Of a DNA stretch of 64,000 bases, positions 33,812-42,044 are shown piece by piece. The position numbers and the translations under genes are program-made. A model generated the notes under the pieces. That model was not told where the DNA came from. It ran no database searches and worked only from the letters and a program-made list of their open reading frames with translations. Source of the DNA: Aequorivita vitellina (GTDB lineage: Bacteria > Bacteroidota > Bacteroidia > Flavobacteriales > Flavobacteriaceae); assembly GCF_022008365.1 (NCBI RefSeq), contig NZ_JAIRBA010000003.1, positions 115,583 through 179,582 of the forward strand. The letters are read 5' to 3'. The stretch's first letter is position 1. Each line of letters begins with the position of its first letter.

Positions 33812-35701
33812 TTACATAAATTTTTTATCCAGATCACTCATCTCCAATGTAGTAAAAACCGGCTTGTTCGTTGGGCTAACGGTTGGCTCCTTACACGCAA
33901 ACAACTGATTAATTAAATGTTCACGTTCTTCTCTATTTAACAAAACACCTGTTTTTATTGCCATACTTGCCGCCATTGATTTTGCCAACATATCGTTTTG
34001 GCTAAAGCCGCTATCGGGTACATCTTCTTTTATGTCGTGCACCAACTGGTTGAGCAAATTTACAACATGGCTCTCAAGTATCAGCACCGGAATTCCACTA
34101 ATCTCAACAGTTTCTTCCTTCAATTCAGAAAAAATAAAACCTGTGTGCTCCAATTGTTCGCGAACCTTTTCAATAATTTCTACATCGGGTTTCGAAAAAT
34201 GAAGTTGCAACGGAAATAACAATTGCTGACTCACCGCTTCTTTAACCGTAATGTTTTTCAACAACTCTTCGTAAAGAATGCGTTGATGTGCCAAGTTTTG
34301 ATGCACAATCATCATCCCGTTTTTCAACGGACTAACAATATATTTATTTTGAAGCTGAAATGTAACTTGTCCCGTTTCGGTCTCTTTATTTTCAAAAAGA
34401 TTTCCGGTAACTTCTTCGCTTTCAAACTCCATCTCGAAGGAGTTTATCCCGAGCGAAGTCGAGGGGTTCGATGTTTGGTCTTCCAGTGGTTTAGCAGCGT
34501 CAAAACCATCTTTCAACCCAACATAGAGCGACTCCCACGACTGATTTTGTTCTCTTTTAAAAGGAAATTTTATATTGCCTTGTTTTGCCTTTTCTTTAAA
34601 CGGATTAAAATCGCTATCTATCTCAATCGACGGCGCGGTGGGCGATTTCTTGCTGTATTCGTACGGCGTATCAAAGCCCTTGTCTCGTTCAAAATCCAGA
34701 ACTGGCGCAATATTAAATTGCCCCAAACTGTGTTTTACGGTGGCGCGGAGCATGGCGTAAATAGCATGCTCATCGTCAAATTTAATTTCAGTTTTTGTGG
34801 GGTGAATATTTATATCTATGGAATGCGGATCTACTTCTAAGAACAAAAAATACCCCGGATGCACGTCGTTTTTCATCAAACCTTCAAAAGCCGAAGAAAC
34901 GGCGTGATGCAAATAGGGACTTTTTATAAATCGGTCATTCACAAAAAAGAATTGCTCTCCCCTGCTTTTTTTGCTGTATTCAGGTTTCATTACAAAACCT
35001 TCAATTTTTATAATTTCGGTTTCTTCACTCACAGGAACCAACTTTTCGTTGGTTTTACTGCCAAAAATATTTACAATCCGTTGGCGCGAGTTCGAAGCAG
35101 GAAGGTTAAAAACATCGCTTCCGTTGTGAAGCATTTGAAAAGCAACACTGGGGTGTGCCAAAGCTACGCGGTGGAATTCGTCAATAATATGGCGGGTTTC
35201 AACGGGATTGCTTTTTAAAAAATTTCGTCGAGCGGGAATGTTATAAAAAAGATTTTTTACCGAAATTGTAGTTCCTTTGGGTACCACTGCGGGATCTTGC
35301 GAAGTTACCTTGCTACCCTCAATTGTAAGGTGTGTTCCTATTTCAGAGTTTTCGGTTTTCGTTTTAAGCTCAACGTGCGCAATCGCAGCAATAGAAGCCA
35401 AGGCCTCACCTCGGAAACCTTTTGTGTGAAGATTAAAAAGATCTTCAGCCGATTTAATTTTTGAAGTTGCGTGCCGCTCAAAGCTAAGGCGGGCATCAGT
35501 AATGCTCATTCCCGAGCCGTTATCTGTAACTTGAACGAGGGTTTTTCCGGCGTCTTTAATTATCAGGGTAATTGAAGTTGCTTTTGCGTCAATGGCGTTT
35601 TCCAATAGTTCTTTCACTACCGATGCGGGCCGTTGTACAACTTCCCCAGCTGCAATTTGGTTTGCAACATGATCTGGTAATAACTGAATGATGTCTGCCA
35701 T
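33812..35701 (-). CDS. mutL: DNA mismatch repair protein MutL
   Basis: MutL links MutS mismatch recognition to strand removal. The N-terminal GHKL ATPase is intact (ELLENAIDA, TDNGSGM, TKGFRGEALASIAAIAHVEL). The linker contains SNPSTSLGINSF (about residues 411-422), encoded by a dispersed repeat at 34441-34467. In the C-terminal domain the endonuclease motif DQHA(X)2E is degenerate (VHQNLAHQR, about residue 463), and the final CPHGRP-type motif reads SPTNKP, so nicking activity is doubtful. The gene starts 6 bases after the 94-aa membrane protein. Confidence 0.95.
   Translation of the reverse strand: MADIIQLLPDHVANQIAAGEVVQRPASVVKELLENAIDAKATSITLIIKDAGKTLVQVTDNGSGMSITDARLSFERHATSKIKSAEDLFNLHTKGFRGEALASIAAIAHVELKTKTENSEIGTHLTIEGSKVTSQDPAVVPKGTTISVKNLFYNIPARRNFLKSNPVETRHIIDEFHRVALAHPSVAFQMLHNGSDVFNLPASNSRQRIVNIFGSKTNEKLVPVSEETEIIKIEGFVMKPEYSKKSRGEQFFFVNDRFIKSPYLHHAVSSAFEGLMKNDVHPGYFLFLEVDPHSIDINIHPTKTEIKFDDEHAIYAMLRATVKHSLGQFNIAPVLDFERDKGFDTPYEYSKKSPTAPSIEIDSDFNPFKEKAKQGNIKFPFKREQNQSWESLYVGLKDGFDAAKPLEDQTSNPSTSLGINSFEMEFESEEVTGNLFENKETETGQVTFQLQNKYIVSPLKNGMMIVHQNLAHQRILYEELLKNITVKEAVSQQLLFPLQLHFSKPDVEIIEKVREQLEHTGFIFSELKEETVEISGIPVLILESHVVNLLNQLVHDIKEDVPDSGFSQNDMLAKSMAASMAIKTGVLLNREEREHLINQLFACKEPTVSPTNKPVFTTLEMSDLDKKFM
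34441..34467 (-). repeat. dispersed GAGCGAAGTCGAGG-type repeat inside mutL
   Basis: On the plus strand GTTTATCCCGAGCGAAGTCGAGGGGTT, sharing the core GAGCGnAGTCGA with the mutA element. It is translated on the minus strand within the MutL linker. Confidence 0.65.
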
Positions 35702-35707
35702 TAAAAT

Positions 35708-35992
35708 TTATGCGTAGAAAATAGATAAATCAAAATCGATAATAAATAGGAAAAGAAGCACTAAGATTGAAATAATAATAAGCAATCTTCGGTTTGCATT
35801 TCTATCTGAAGATTGTCGGAAATCTGCCCAGGCAGCGGTAAACTTACCTTTTAAACCTTTATTCTCGCCAACGGTGGTTCTAAATTCATCAAATTTATGC
35901 CCCATTGTAAAAGGGCTCCCGTCTCCGTCAAATTCATAATGACGCGGTTTGTAGCTGTACTTCTTGTTTTTTCTTTTGCCTATTAGTCCCAT
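35708..35992 (-). CDS. 94-aa single-span membrane protein
   Basis: The product has a basic start MGLIGKRKNKKYSYKPRHYEFDG (written in part), a middle section FDEFRTTVGENKGLKGKF and one membrane helix near the C-terminus (about residues 69-90). Homologues in flavobacteria are often called 'riboflavin synthase subunit beta', apparently because ribH is nearby, but no lumazine synthase feature is present. It heads the mutL operon and has a TAACTTTG promoter element just upstream. Function unknown. Confidence 0.8.
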   Translation of the reverse strand: MGLIGKRKNKKYSYKPRHYEFDGDGSPFTMGHKFDEFRTTVGENKGLKGKFTAAWADFRQSSDRNANRRLLIIISILVLLFLFIIDFDLSIFYA

Positions 35993-36005
35993 AATTGTCG
36001 TGTTT

Positions 36006-36013
36006 CAAAGTTA
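36006..36013 (-). promoter_or_regulatory. -7 element of the mutL operon
   Basis: TAACTTTG on the minus strand, a perfect TAnnTTTG match, 13 bases before the start of the 94-aa gene. No clear -33 element. Confidence 0.55.
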
Positions 36014-36024
36014 CTGAAAATAGT

Positions 36025-36156
36025 ATGTTTTCTAAAACGTTTCTGAAGCTTGTTTTAAACAATTATGATGCCGAAATCCGTTCCCATTTTTATTCTAAGG
36101 AAGGAAAGAATCATACAAACAGATTATACAGTGAAATTTACTCGAAGCCTCTTTAA
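36025..36156 (+). CDS. 43-aa orphan ORF between the mutL operon and ribH
   Basis: An ATG frame of 43 codons (MFSKTFLKLV...SEIYSKPL) fills most of the gap between two minus-strand genes. The residue mix is protein-like, but there is no promoter, no family match I recognise and no neighbour on this strand. It may be chance. Confidence 0.2.
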   Translation: MFSKTFLKLVLNNYDAEIRSHFYSKEGKNHTNRLYSEIYSKPL

Positions 36157-36178
36157 TTATTAGAAAATGAGAGGGAGA

Positions 36179-36676
36179 TTAAAACTTAGAATCCTTTCGC
36201 AGTTGTGCCATTTTAATTGCAGCAATTGCGGCTTCGGTACCTTTATTGCCGTGTTTGCCACCGCTTCGTTCTATGGCTTGTTGCATATTATTATCGGTAA
36301 GCACGCAGAAAATTACGGGAATATTACCCTGTACGTTTAGGTCTTTTATACCTTGGGCAACTGCTTCACAAACGTAATCGAAGTGTTTTGTTTCCCCTTG
36401 AATTACGCTGCCAATAGCAATAACAGCATCTAGCATATCATAACTTTGGGTCATTCTTTTGCAGCCGTAAATAAGTTCGTAGCTACCAGGAACATTCCAT
36501 CGCACAATATTTTCATTGATGGCGCCGCAATCTTTCAACGCGTTAAACGCACCTTGAAACATACCTTCGGTGATATCGTGGTTCCATTCAGAAACAACAA
36601 TCCCAAACCGAAAATCTTTCGCGTTTGGGATTGTGTTTTTATCGTAAGCCGATAAATTTGTATTTGCTGTAGCCAT
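36179..36676 (-). CDS. ribH: 6,7-dimethyl-8-ribityllumazine synthase
   Basis: RibH condenses the ribitylamino-uracil with a four-carbon phosphate in riboflavin synthesis. The 165-aa product shows RFGIVVSEWNHDITEGMFQGA, the VPGSYEL motif, AIGSVIQGETKHFDYVC and FCVLTDNNMQQAIERSGGKHGNKG. It begins at the base after the TPR gene stop, so the two are coupled. No other rib gene is nearby. Confidence 0.96.
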   Translation of the reverse strand: MATANTNLSAYDKNTIPNAKDFRFGIVVSEWNHDITEGMFQGAFNALKDCGAINENIVRWNVPGSYELIYGCKRMTQSYDMLDAVIAIGSVIQGETKHFDYVCEAVAQGIKDLNVQGNIPVIFCVLTDNNMQQAIERSGGKHGNKGTEAAIAAIKMAQLRKDSKF

Positions 36677-37444
36677 TTATTTATTCATTGCCTCGGAGCG
36701 ACCGGTGTATATTTCAGCCTTAGTAGCTTCGGTTGCACTTGGATATTCGTCTGCTATTTTTTTGAAATGCGCCAATGCTTTATCATTTTGGTTTAAAGCC
36801 ATTGCAGCAATACCTGCTTTTAAAAGAAAACGTGGTGTTGTAAAATCGTTAGTACGCATTTTGGCAGCTTCTTCGTAATATTTTAAAGCGTCTTCATTTT
36901 GGCCCAATTGTACAAAAGCGTCGCCAATCGCGCCTTTTGCCAACGGTGCTAACATATCGTCATCGCTACTAAACTTGTCAAGTTGCGCAATTGCTTCTTG
37001 ATATTTGTTTGTGTTTAAATAAGCCATTCCAGCGTAGTAATGTGCAAGATTTGCAGCATCGGTACCACCGTAATTTTCAATAATATCTAAGAAACCGTAC
37101 TTACCTTCGCCACCTTGTAGTGAAAGATTGTAAAGTGAATCTTTTGCAGGTGCGGTTAGCGCTTGTTCCCAATAGCTTTGAGCTTGAAACATTTCGTTCA
37201 TTGCTTCTGCTTCTTTAGGAGTTTTTATATATTGGTCGTAGGCAAAGTAACCTAAAACAGCAACAGCTACCACCACTATAAAGGCCAAAATACCTTTTTG
37301 GTTTTTTTCTACCCAAGCTTCAGTTTTTGATGCGCCCTCGTCTAGCGTGTTAAAAACTTCTGCAGTAGTACTGTTTTCTTCTAGCTGTGCATTCTTATCA
37401 GCCTTTGTTGTTGGTTTGCCTCCGCGTTTTTTGTAGGTTGCCAT
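36677..37444 (-). CDS. membrane-anchored tetratricopeptide repeat protein (YfgM-like)
   Basis: The 255-aa protein has a basic, polar N-terminal segment, one membrane helix (about residues 52-70), then TPR repeats to the end (AHYYAGMAYLNTNKYQEAIAQ, GDAFVQLGQNEDALKYYEEA, KAGIAAMALNQNDKALAHFKK). The order matches YfgM-like proteins, which in E. coli assist envelope protein folding. It precedes ribH with no gap. A TATTTTTG promoter element lies at 37499-37492. Confidence 0.85.
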   Translation of the reverse strand: MATYKKRGGKPTTKADKNAQLEENSTTAEVFNTLDEGASKTEAWVEKNQKGILAFIVVVAVAVLGYFAYDQYIKTPKEAEAMNEMFQAQSYWEQALTAPAKDSLYNLSLQGGEGKYGFLDIIENYGGTDAANLAHYYAGMAYLNTNKYQEAIAQLDKFSSDDDMLAPLAKGAIGDAFVQLGQNEDALKYYEEAAKMRTNDFTTPRFLLKAGIAAMALNQNDKALAHFKKIADEYPSATEATKAEIYTGRSEAMNK

Positions 37445-37467
37445 ATTGTTACTTCTATTTATTTAAG

Positions 37468-37487
37468 ATTCCCGCCTTCGCGGGAAT
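37468..37487. repeat. ATTCCCGC-CTTC-GCGGGAAT hairpin repeat
   Basis: A perfect 8-bp stem with a 4-base loop. A second copy with one stem change lies at 44859-44880, upstream of pepD, so it is a dispersed palindromic element. Confidence 0.7.
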
Positions 37488-37491
37488 GGCG

Positions 37492-37499
37492 CAAAAATA
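37492..37499 (-). promoter_or_regulatory. -7 element of the TPR-ribH unit
   Basis: TATTTTTG on the minus strand. The palindromic repeat at 37468-37487 then lies at the start of the transcript. Confidence 0.5.
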
Positions 37500-37758
37500 A
37501 AATTTTTAATGGAATTTGAAAGGATAAATATTTCTTATTTTTTAATATTCTACAAAGCTATTGTACATCGTCCCTTAGCCATTAATATTTATGAAATTAG
37601 ACCGCTTAAAAAAAGTTTATAGTCAAAAGAACCTAATACTTTAAGCAAAATCACGACAAAGCGTGTATTTTTACAACTTTTTAAAATGCTTTCTAAATTG
37701 AATTTTTAATCTTTTTCGTCTTACACCATAAAGCTAAAAGTTTTATGGCATCTTTTAT

Positions 37759-38844
37759 ATGATTTTACAAAAACTATCCTTACTCAACTATAAAAATTTT
37801 GAAGCCGAAACCTTTGATTTCGACCCAAAAATAAATTGTTTTGTGGGAAATAACGGCGTTGGTAAAACCAATATTCTCGATGCAATTTACCATCTTTCTT
37901 TTGGGAAAAGTTATTTCAACCCAATTACAACCCAAAACATAAAACACGGCGAAGATTTTTTTGTGGTTGAAGGTGTTTATGAGAAAAAGGAAAATCCTGA
38001 AAAAATTGTGGTAAGCGCAAAAAAAGGACAGAAAAAAATTATTAAACGAAACGGAAAAGCCTACGATAAATTTAGCGAACACATTGGATTTTTACCATTG
38101 GTTATCATTTCGCCAGCAGATAGAGATTTAATAATTGAAGGTAGCGATACGCGCCGAAAATTTATAGACGGCGTAATTTCGCAGCGCGATTCAGATTACC
38201 TAAATACGTTACTTAACTACAATAAAGTACTTGCGCAGCGCAATTCGCTTTTGAAATATTTTGTGGCGAATAATACGTTTAGCCAAGACACAATTGATAT
38301 TTACAACGAGCAGCTTCATAATTTTGGCACATCAATTTATGGGAAGCGTACAGCTTTTTTAGAAGAATTTCTACCTATTTTTTTGAATAGATACAAATCT
38401 ATTAGCAGTGGCGAAGAAAGTATAAATCTAGTTTACGAAAGCCAATTGCAGGCAAACGATTTGTCAACGCTGCTTCAAAATAATCTTTCAAAAGATAGGT
38501 TTTCGCAGTACACAAACTTCGGCATACACAAAGACGATTTGGTCTTTGAAATTGATGGCCACCCAATCAAGAAATTTGGATCGCAGGGACAACAAAAATC
38601 ATATCTTATTGCATTAAAATTAGCGCAATTCGATTTTATAAAAAGACATTCAAAAACAAACCCAATCTTGCTATTGGATGATATTTTTGATAAATTAGAC
38701 GAAACCAGAGTGGAGCATTTAATTAGTTTGGTTGACAATGAAAATTTCGGGCAACTTTTTATCAGCGACACCCACGCAGAACGTACAGAGGAAGTAATAA
38801 AAAAAGTGCATCAAACCTATAAAATGTTTCCACTTAAAAGTTAA
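37759..38844 (+). CDS. recF: DNA replication and repair protein RecF
   Basis: RecF helps load RecA at single-strand gaps. The 361-aa SMC-like ATPase has Walker A GNNGVGKT at residues 30-37, the LSFGKSYF motif, a signature-like [17 protein letters not shown] and Walker [14 protein letters not shown]. The length is normal. It is followed by a small lipoprotein gene and dciA. Confidence 0.96.
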   Translation: MILQKLSLLNYKNFEAETFDFDPKINCFVGNNGVGKTNILDAIYHLSFGKSYFNPITTQNIKHGEDFFVVEGVYEKKENPEKIVVSAKKGQKKIIKRNGKAYDKFSEHIGFLPLVIISPADRDLIIEGSDTRRKFIDGVISQRDSDYLNTLLNYNKVLAQRNSLLKYFVANNTFSQDTIDIYNEQLHNFGTSIYGKRTAFLEEFLPIFLNRYKSISSGEESINLVYESQLQANDLSTLLQNNLSKDRFSQYTNFGIHKDDLVFEIDGHPIKKFGSQGQQKSYLIALKLAQFDFIKRHSKTNPILLLDDIFDKLDETRVEHLISLVDNENFGQLFISDTHAERTEEVIKKVHQTYKMFPLKS

Positions 38845-38862
38845 TTGTTAATTATAAAGCTT

Positions 38863-38909
38863 GGCGTCTTTAAGTGCTATTTTTATCTCGCAAAGCCGCA
38901 AAGACGCTA
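38863..38909. repeat. CGCAAAGACGC-type dispersed inverted repeat
   Basis: GGCGTCTTT at the left end pairs (8 of 9) with AAAGACGCT at the right, with CGCAAAGCCGCAAAGACG inside. Similar CGCAAAGACGCAAAG elements are scattered in Bacteroidota genomes. It fills the gap between recF and the lipoprotein gene. Confidence 0.6.
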
Positions 38910-38933
38910 TGGCGCAAAAAAAATGTAAAAACT

Positions 38934-39371
38934 ATGAGCTATAAATTCACATTTTTAATAATTGCAATATTCTTCCTTTCCTGCGAAAAACCAAATCCGG
39001 AAGCACAAAAACAGAACCTGAGCGGGTATTGGAAAATTAAAACCGTTAAAATGCCCGGTGGCGAAAAAAAAGAATTCAACTTAAACACGGTTGTCGATTT
39101 TATTGAAGTGAAAGGCGACAGCGGTGTGCGCACAAAGGTTTCGCCTAAGTTTGACGGCAGTTTTATAACCAATGGTGTTTCGGAAAAATTCACTTTAAAA
39201 GTTGAAGAAGACAGTTTGCGAATGTATTACAAAACTCCTTTTGACGCATGGAAGGAAACGGTTATTTCAGCAAAAGATAGCACGCTAACTGTTGTAAATA
39301 GAGATAATAAAATTTACACTTATTCAAAATTCAAGAAGTTTGATTTTGAAAACCCATCAACCAACAACTAA
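38934..39371 (+). CDS. lipocalin-like small lipoprotein
   Basis: ATG 38934 gives a 145-aa product with lipoprotein signal MSYKFTFLIIAIFFLSC (lipidated Cys17). The mature part has LSGYWKIKTVKMPGG followed by alternating strands, a lipocalin-like opening (GxW). The upstream in-frame extension to 38874 is encoded by the repeat element and rejected. The last residues (NPSTNN) read into a CAAC-rich low-complexity stretch, so the C-terminus may be recently changed. It sits between recF and dciA. Confidence 0.78.
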   Translation: MSYKFTFLIIAIFFLSCEKPNPEAQKQNLSGYWKIKTVKMPGGEKKEFNLNTVVDFIEVKGDSGVRTKVSPKFDGSFITNGVSEKFTLKVEEDSLRMYYKTPFDAWKETVISAKDSTLTVVNRDNKIYTYSKFKKFDFENPSTNN

Positions 39372-39387
39372 CAACCATCAACAAAAA

Positions 39388-39684
39388 ATGGCAAAAAGAC
39401 ACGCAGAAAACATATCAATTGGCGATGCTTTAAAAGAGTTTATAGGTGCAAATCGCTTAGACAAAGGTTTAGATAAAGTAAATGCCAAAGAAGCTTGGGA
39501 TGCGGTTATGGGTACTGCTATTTCAAAATATACGACTGATATAAAGTTAGATAGAGAAACGTTGTACGTACAACTTTCATCTTCGGTGCTACGCGAAGAA
39601 TTGAGTTATGGAAAAGAAAAAATAATCAAATTGCTAAATGAGGAGTTGGGAAAGGAATTGATTAAAAAATTGGTTTTGCGATAA
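39388..39684 (+). CDS. DUF721 (DciA-like) protein
   Basis: The 98-aa product from ATG 39388 (MAKRHAENISIGDALKEFIG) fits the DUF721 family: a helical N-terminus, then AWDAVMGTAISKYT and strands ending IIKLLNEELGKELIKKLVLR. DciA-like members of this family load the replicative helicase DnaB. The longer frame upstream overlaps the lipoprotein gene. Its position next to recF fits a role in replication. Confidence 0.85.
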   Translation: MAKRHAENISIGDALKEFIGANRLDKGLDKVNAKEAWDAVMGTAISKYTTDIKLDRETLYVQLSSSVLREELSYGKEKIIKLLNEELGKELIKKLVLR

Positions 39685-39739
39685 ATTACAAACTCATTAA
39701 AATAGTAGGCACAAAATTAATCGAGCGCCTTCAAATAAA

Positions 39740-39767
39740 AAAACGCCTCCCAAATGGAAGGCGTTTT
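39740..39767. terminator. bidirectional terminator between dciA-like gene and ndk
   Basis: AAAACGCCT pairs with AGGCGTTTT around a 10-base loop, with A and T runs on both sides. Both convergent genes end close to it. Confidence 0.8.
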
Positions 39768-39791
39768 CAATATTAAATATTTCGTAAATGC

Positions 39792-40211
39792 TTAAAACAT
39801 TTCGCGACCTGCAAAATGGAAAGCGCCTTCAATAGCCGCGTTTTCATCGCTATCACTTCCGTGAACGGCATTTTCGCCAATAGAAGCTGCGTATAATTTA
39901 CGGATGGTACCTTCAGCTGCATCAGCTGGGTTGGTAGCTCCAATTAATGTACGGAAATCTTCAACTGCATTTTCCTTTTCAAGAATTGCTGCAACGATTG
40001 GTCCGCGTGTCATATATTCTACCAATTCGCCGTAAAATGGGCGCTCACTATGTACTGCGTAAAATGCTTGTGCATCTTGCGTAGTCATATGGGTAAGTTT
40101 CATCGCTACGATTCTAAAACCTGAAGCGTTAATTTTTTCAAGAATGGCACCGATGTGTCCTTTTTCAACCGCATCTGGCTTTAACATTGTAAATGTTCTG
40201 TCTGTTCTCAT
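39792..40211 (-). CDS. ndk: nucleoside diphosphate kinase
   Basis: Ndk passes phosphate from ATP to other NDPs through a phosphohistidine. The start ATG 40211 gives 139 aa with the standard N-terminus [17 protein letters not shown]; an upstream extension overlaps the promoter. The catalytic His is H117 in [13 protein letters not shown], and [14 protein letters not shown] and [14 protein letters not shown] match the family. It stands alone. Confidence 0.97.
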   Translation of the reverse strand: MRTDRTFTMLKPDAVEKGHIGAILEKINASGFRIVAMKLTHMTTQDAQAFYAVHSERPFYGELVEYMTRGPIVAAILEKENAVEDFRTLIGATNPADAAEGTIRKLYAASIGENAVHGSDSDENAAIEGAFHFAGREMF

Positions 40212-40231
40212 TTTGTTTTTTAAAATTTCGG

Positions 40232-40264
40232 CAAAAGTAGGTATTATATATTCAACATTCAAAA
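40232..40264 (-). promoter_or_regulatory. promoter of ndk
   Basis: On the minus strand TTTTG (40264-40260), 20-base spacer, TACTTTTG (40239-40232). Confidence 0.7.
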
Positions 40265-40421
40265 CTTATCTTTTTCAATTACAAAAAAACAAAAAACAAC
40301 CCTTCTGCAAGTATCTAAAAACCTGTGTGTACTGGGCGCGGGAAAAGCGATTGCAGTTTCCCTGTTTCACCTTTTATAAATATATTTTAAAATTTACGTA
40401 CAAAAACGCAATTGTGCGAAT

Positions 40422-40443
40422 TCCCCCTTTGGGGGTTAGGGGG
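40422..40443. repeat. CCCCC-TTTG-GGGG palindrome upstream of nrnA
   Basis: TCCCCCTTTGGGGGTTAGGGGG, the same family as the element at 31150-31172. It lies about 10 bases upstream of the putative -7 element of the nrnA gene. Confidence 0.6.
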
Positions 40444-40466
40444 CTTTTATTGTATCTTCGCCCCCT

Positions 40467-41489
40467 ATGAAAAAAGATACTACCCAAATTGTTGAAAAAC
40501 TACTAGCTTCACCACAAGAAATTGTAATTGTAGGCCACAAAAACCCTGATGGCGACGCGGTTGGCTCATGTTTGGGACTTTCTTTTTTTCTGAAAAGTTT
40601 AGGCCACAACACTACAGTTGTTATGCCCAATGATTTTCCAGATTTCTTAAAATGGCTTCCCGGAGTTGAAGAGATAATTATCTACGAAAAAGATAGAGAA
40701 ACAACTGCCGATTTAGTAAAAACAGCCAACGTGGTATTCACTTTAGATTTTAATAGTTTAGACAGAGTTGGCGAATTGCAGACCGTTTTGGAAAATACTG
40801 CTGCTAAATTTGTGATGATAGACCATCACCAACAGCCCGCAGATTACGCAGCGGCAACGTATAGCGATGTAAAAATGAGTTCCACTTCCGAAATGGTTTA
40901 TCATTTTATAGACGCTTTGGGTAAAACCGAAAAACTTTCAAAAGAAATCGCCGTCAATCTCTATACGGGAATAATGACCGATACCGGATCCTTCCGATTC
41001 TCCTCCACTAGCCCAACCACCCACAGAGTTGCGGCAAAATTGATTGAAGCCGGCGCAGAAAGTGCAACTGTAAACCAAAATGTTTACGACACCAACAGTC
41101 CAGAAAGAATGAAATTGCTAGGCGTAGCTTTAAACAATCTCGTAATTTTGCCCGAATTGCACACGGCATACATAACGCTTACTCAAAAAGATTTAGACGA
41201 TCACAATTTCAAAAAAGGTGACACCGAGGGATTTGTAAATTATGCGCTATCTGTAAAGGGAATAAATTTTGCAGTTATATTTATAGAGAATAAGCAAGAA
41301 AGTATTGTAAAAATTTCGTTTAGAAGTAAAGGTCATTTCTCGGTGAACGATTTTGCACGCAACCATTACAGCGGCGGAGGCCACATTAACGCTGCGGGTG
41401 GAAAAAGTTCGCAAGACCTTAACAAAACAATAAACGAATTTATTAGTATCTTGCCACGATATAAAAATGAACTCACAAATGCTTTATAA
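40467..41489 (+). CDS. nrnA: DHH-family oligoribonuclease / pAp phosphatase
   Basis: The 340-aa protein is of the NrnA type, which degrades nano-RNA and 3'-phosphoadenosine 5'-phosphate. The DHH domain has GHKNPDGDAVGS (metal-binding), the DHH box MIDHHQQP, and NLYTGIMTDTGSFRFSST; the DHHA1 domain ends with the substrate motif GGGHINAAGG. A near-consensus TATCTTCG lies at 40453-40460. Its 3' end overlaps gldI by 23 bases. Confidence 0.93.
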   Translation: MKKDTTQIVEKLLASPQEIVIVGHKNPDGDAVGSCLGLSFFLKSLGHNTTVVMPNDFPDFLKWLPGVEEIIIYEKDRETTADLVKTANVVFTLDFNSLDRVGELQTVLENTAAKFVMIDHHQQPADYAAATYSDVKMSSTSEMVYHFIDALGKTEKLSKEIAVNLYTGIMTDTGSFRFSSTSPTTHRVAAKLIEAGAESATVNQNVYDTNSPERMKLLGVALNNLVILPELHTAYITLTQKDLDDHNFKKGDTEGFVNYALSVKGINFAVIFIENKQESIVKISFRSKGHFSVNDFARNHYSGGGHINAAGGKSSQDLNKTINEFISILPRYKNELTNAL

Positions 41490-42027
41490 GCTGTTTTATA
41501 GTACGTTGTTTTTTGCCCTAATTATTTCTTGCAAAAGCCCCGAAGCACGGCGGCCAGTACAAAGTGCATCCGGAACTTTTATAAAGGAATCTGCAGAACG
41601 CAACAAAAAAATCTACGACGAAGAGAAAAGCTACATCGAAAAAATGATGGCCAATGACTCTACCACAGATTATATTTCATCTGAAAATGGATTTTGGTAT
41701 TTCTACAATAAAAGAGACACAACCAGTACCGAAAAGCCAGATTTGGGCGATATCGTAAAATTCAGTTACAACATTAAAGACCTCAACGGCAGCATTATTC
41801 TTTCAGAAGAAGAAAACGGCGTGCAACAATACAAAGTAGACCAAAGCAATCAAGACCTAATTTCGGGTGTGCGCGAAGGCATTAAACTTATGAAGGCGGG
41901 CGAAACAGTTACCTTCCTTTTTCCTTCCTATAAAGCCTTTGGCTATTATGGAATTGAAGCAAAACTCGGCACCAACATACCGGTGCAGAGCACAATTACA
42001 CTACATTCAATTGAACAATCAAACTAA
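41467..42027 (+). CDS. gldI: gliding motility lipoprotein GldI (FKBP-type PPIase)
   Basis: The 186-aa lipoprotein (lipobox FALIISC, Cys22) has an FKBP-type domain: GDIVKFSYNIKDLNG, GVREGIKLMKAGETVTFLFPSYKAFGYYG and a C-terminal strand. GldI is needed for gliding in Flavobacterium, presumably folding periplasmic or outer-membrane gliding/T9SS proteins. The start at 41467 overlaps nrnA; ATG 41479 is an alternative. A second PPIase gene follows after 17 bases. Confidence 0.9.
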   Translation: MNSQMLYKLFYSTLFFALIISCKSPEARRPVQSASGTFIKESAERNKKIYDEEKSYIEKMMANDSTTDYISSENGFWYFYNKRDTTSTEKPDLGDIVKFSYNIKDLNGSIILSEEENGVQQYKVDQSNQDLISGVREGIKLMKAGETVTFLFPSYKAFGYYGIEAKLGTNIPVQSTITLHSIEQSN

Positions 42028-42044
42028 AATTAATTTTTAAAAAG

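Larger units (their letters stand above)
37445..37758. other. intergenic region between divergent TPR gene and recF
   Basis: About 314 bases without a convincing ORF. It holds a palindromic repeat (37468-37487), the promoter element of the TPR gene (37492-37499) and very AT-rich DNA before recF. No clear TAnnTTTG element for recF is visible. Confidence 0.6.

Noticed and set aside
34223..34840. 205-aa open frame on the plus strand
   Set aside because: It lies fully antisense to mutL, which is certain. The frame is a by-product of mutL codon use and has no family features.
35708..35992. name 'riboflavin synthase subunit beta' for the 94-aa protein
   Set aside because: ribH is a separate, complete gene at 36179-36676, and this protein has one membrane helix and no lumazine synthase motif.
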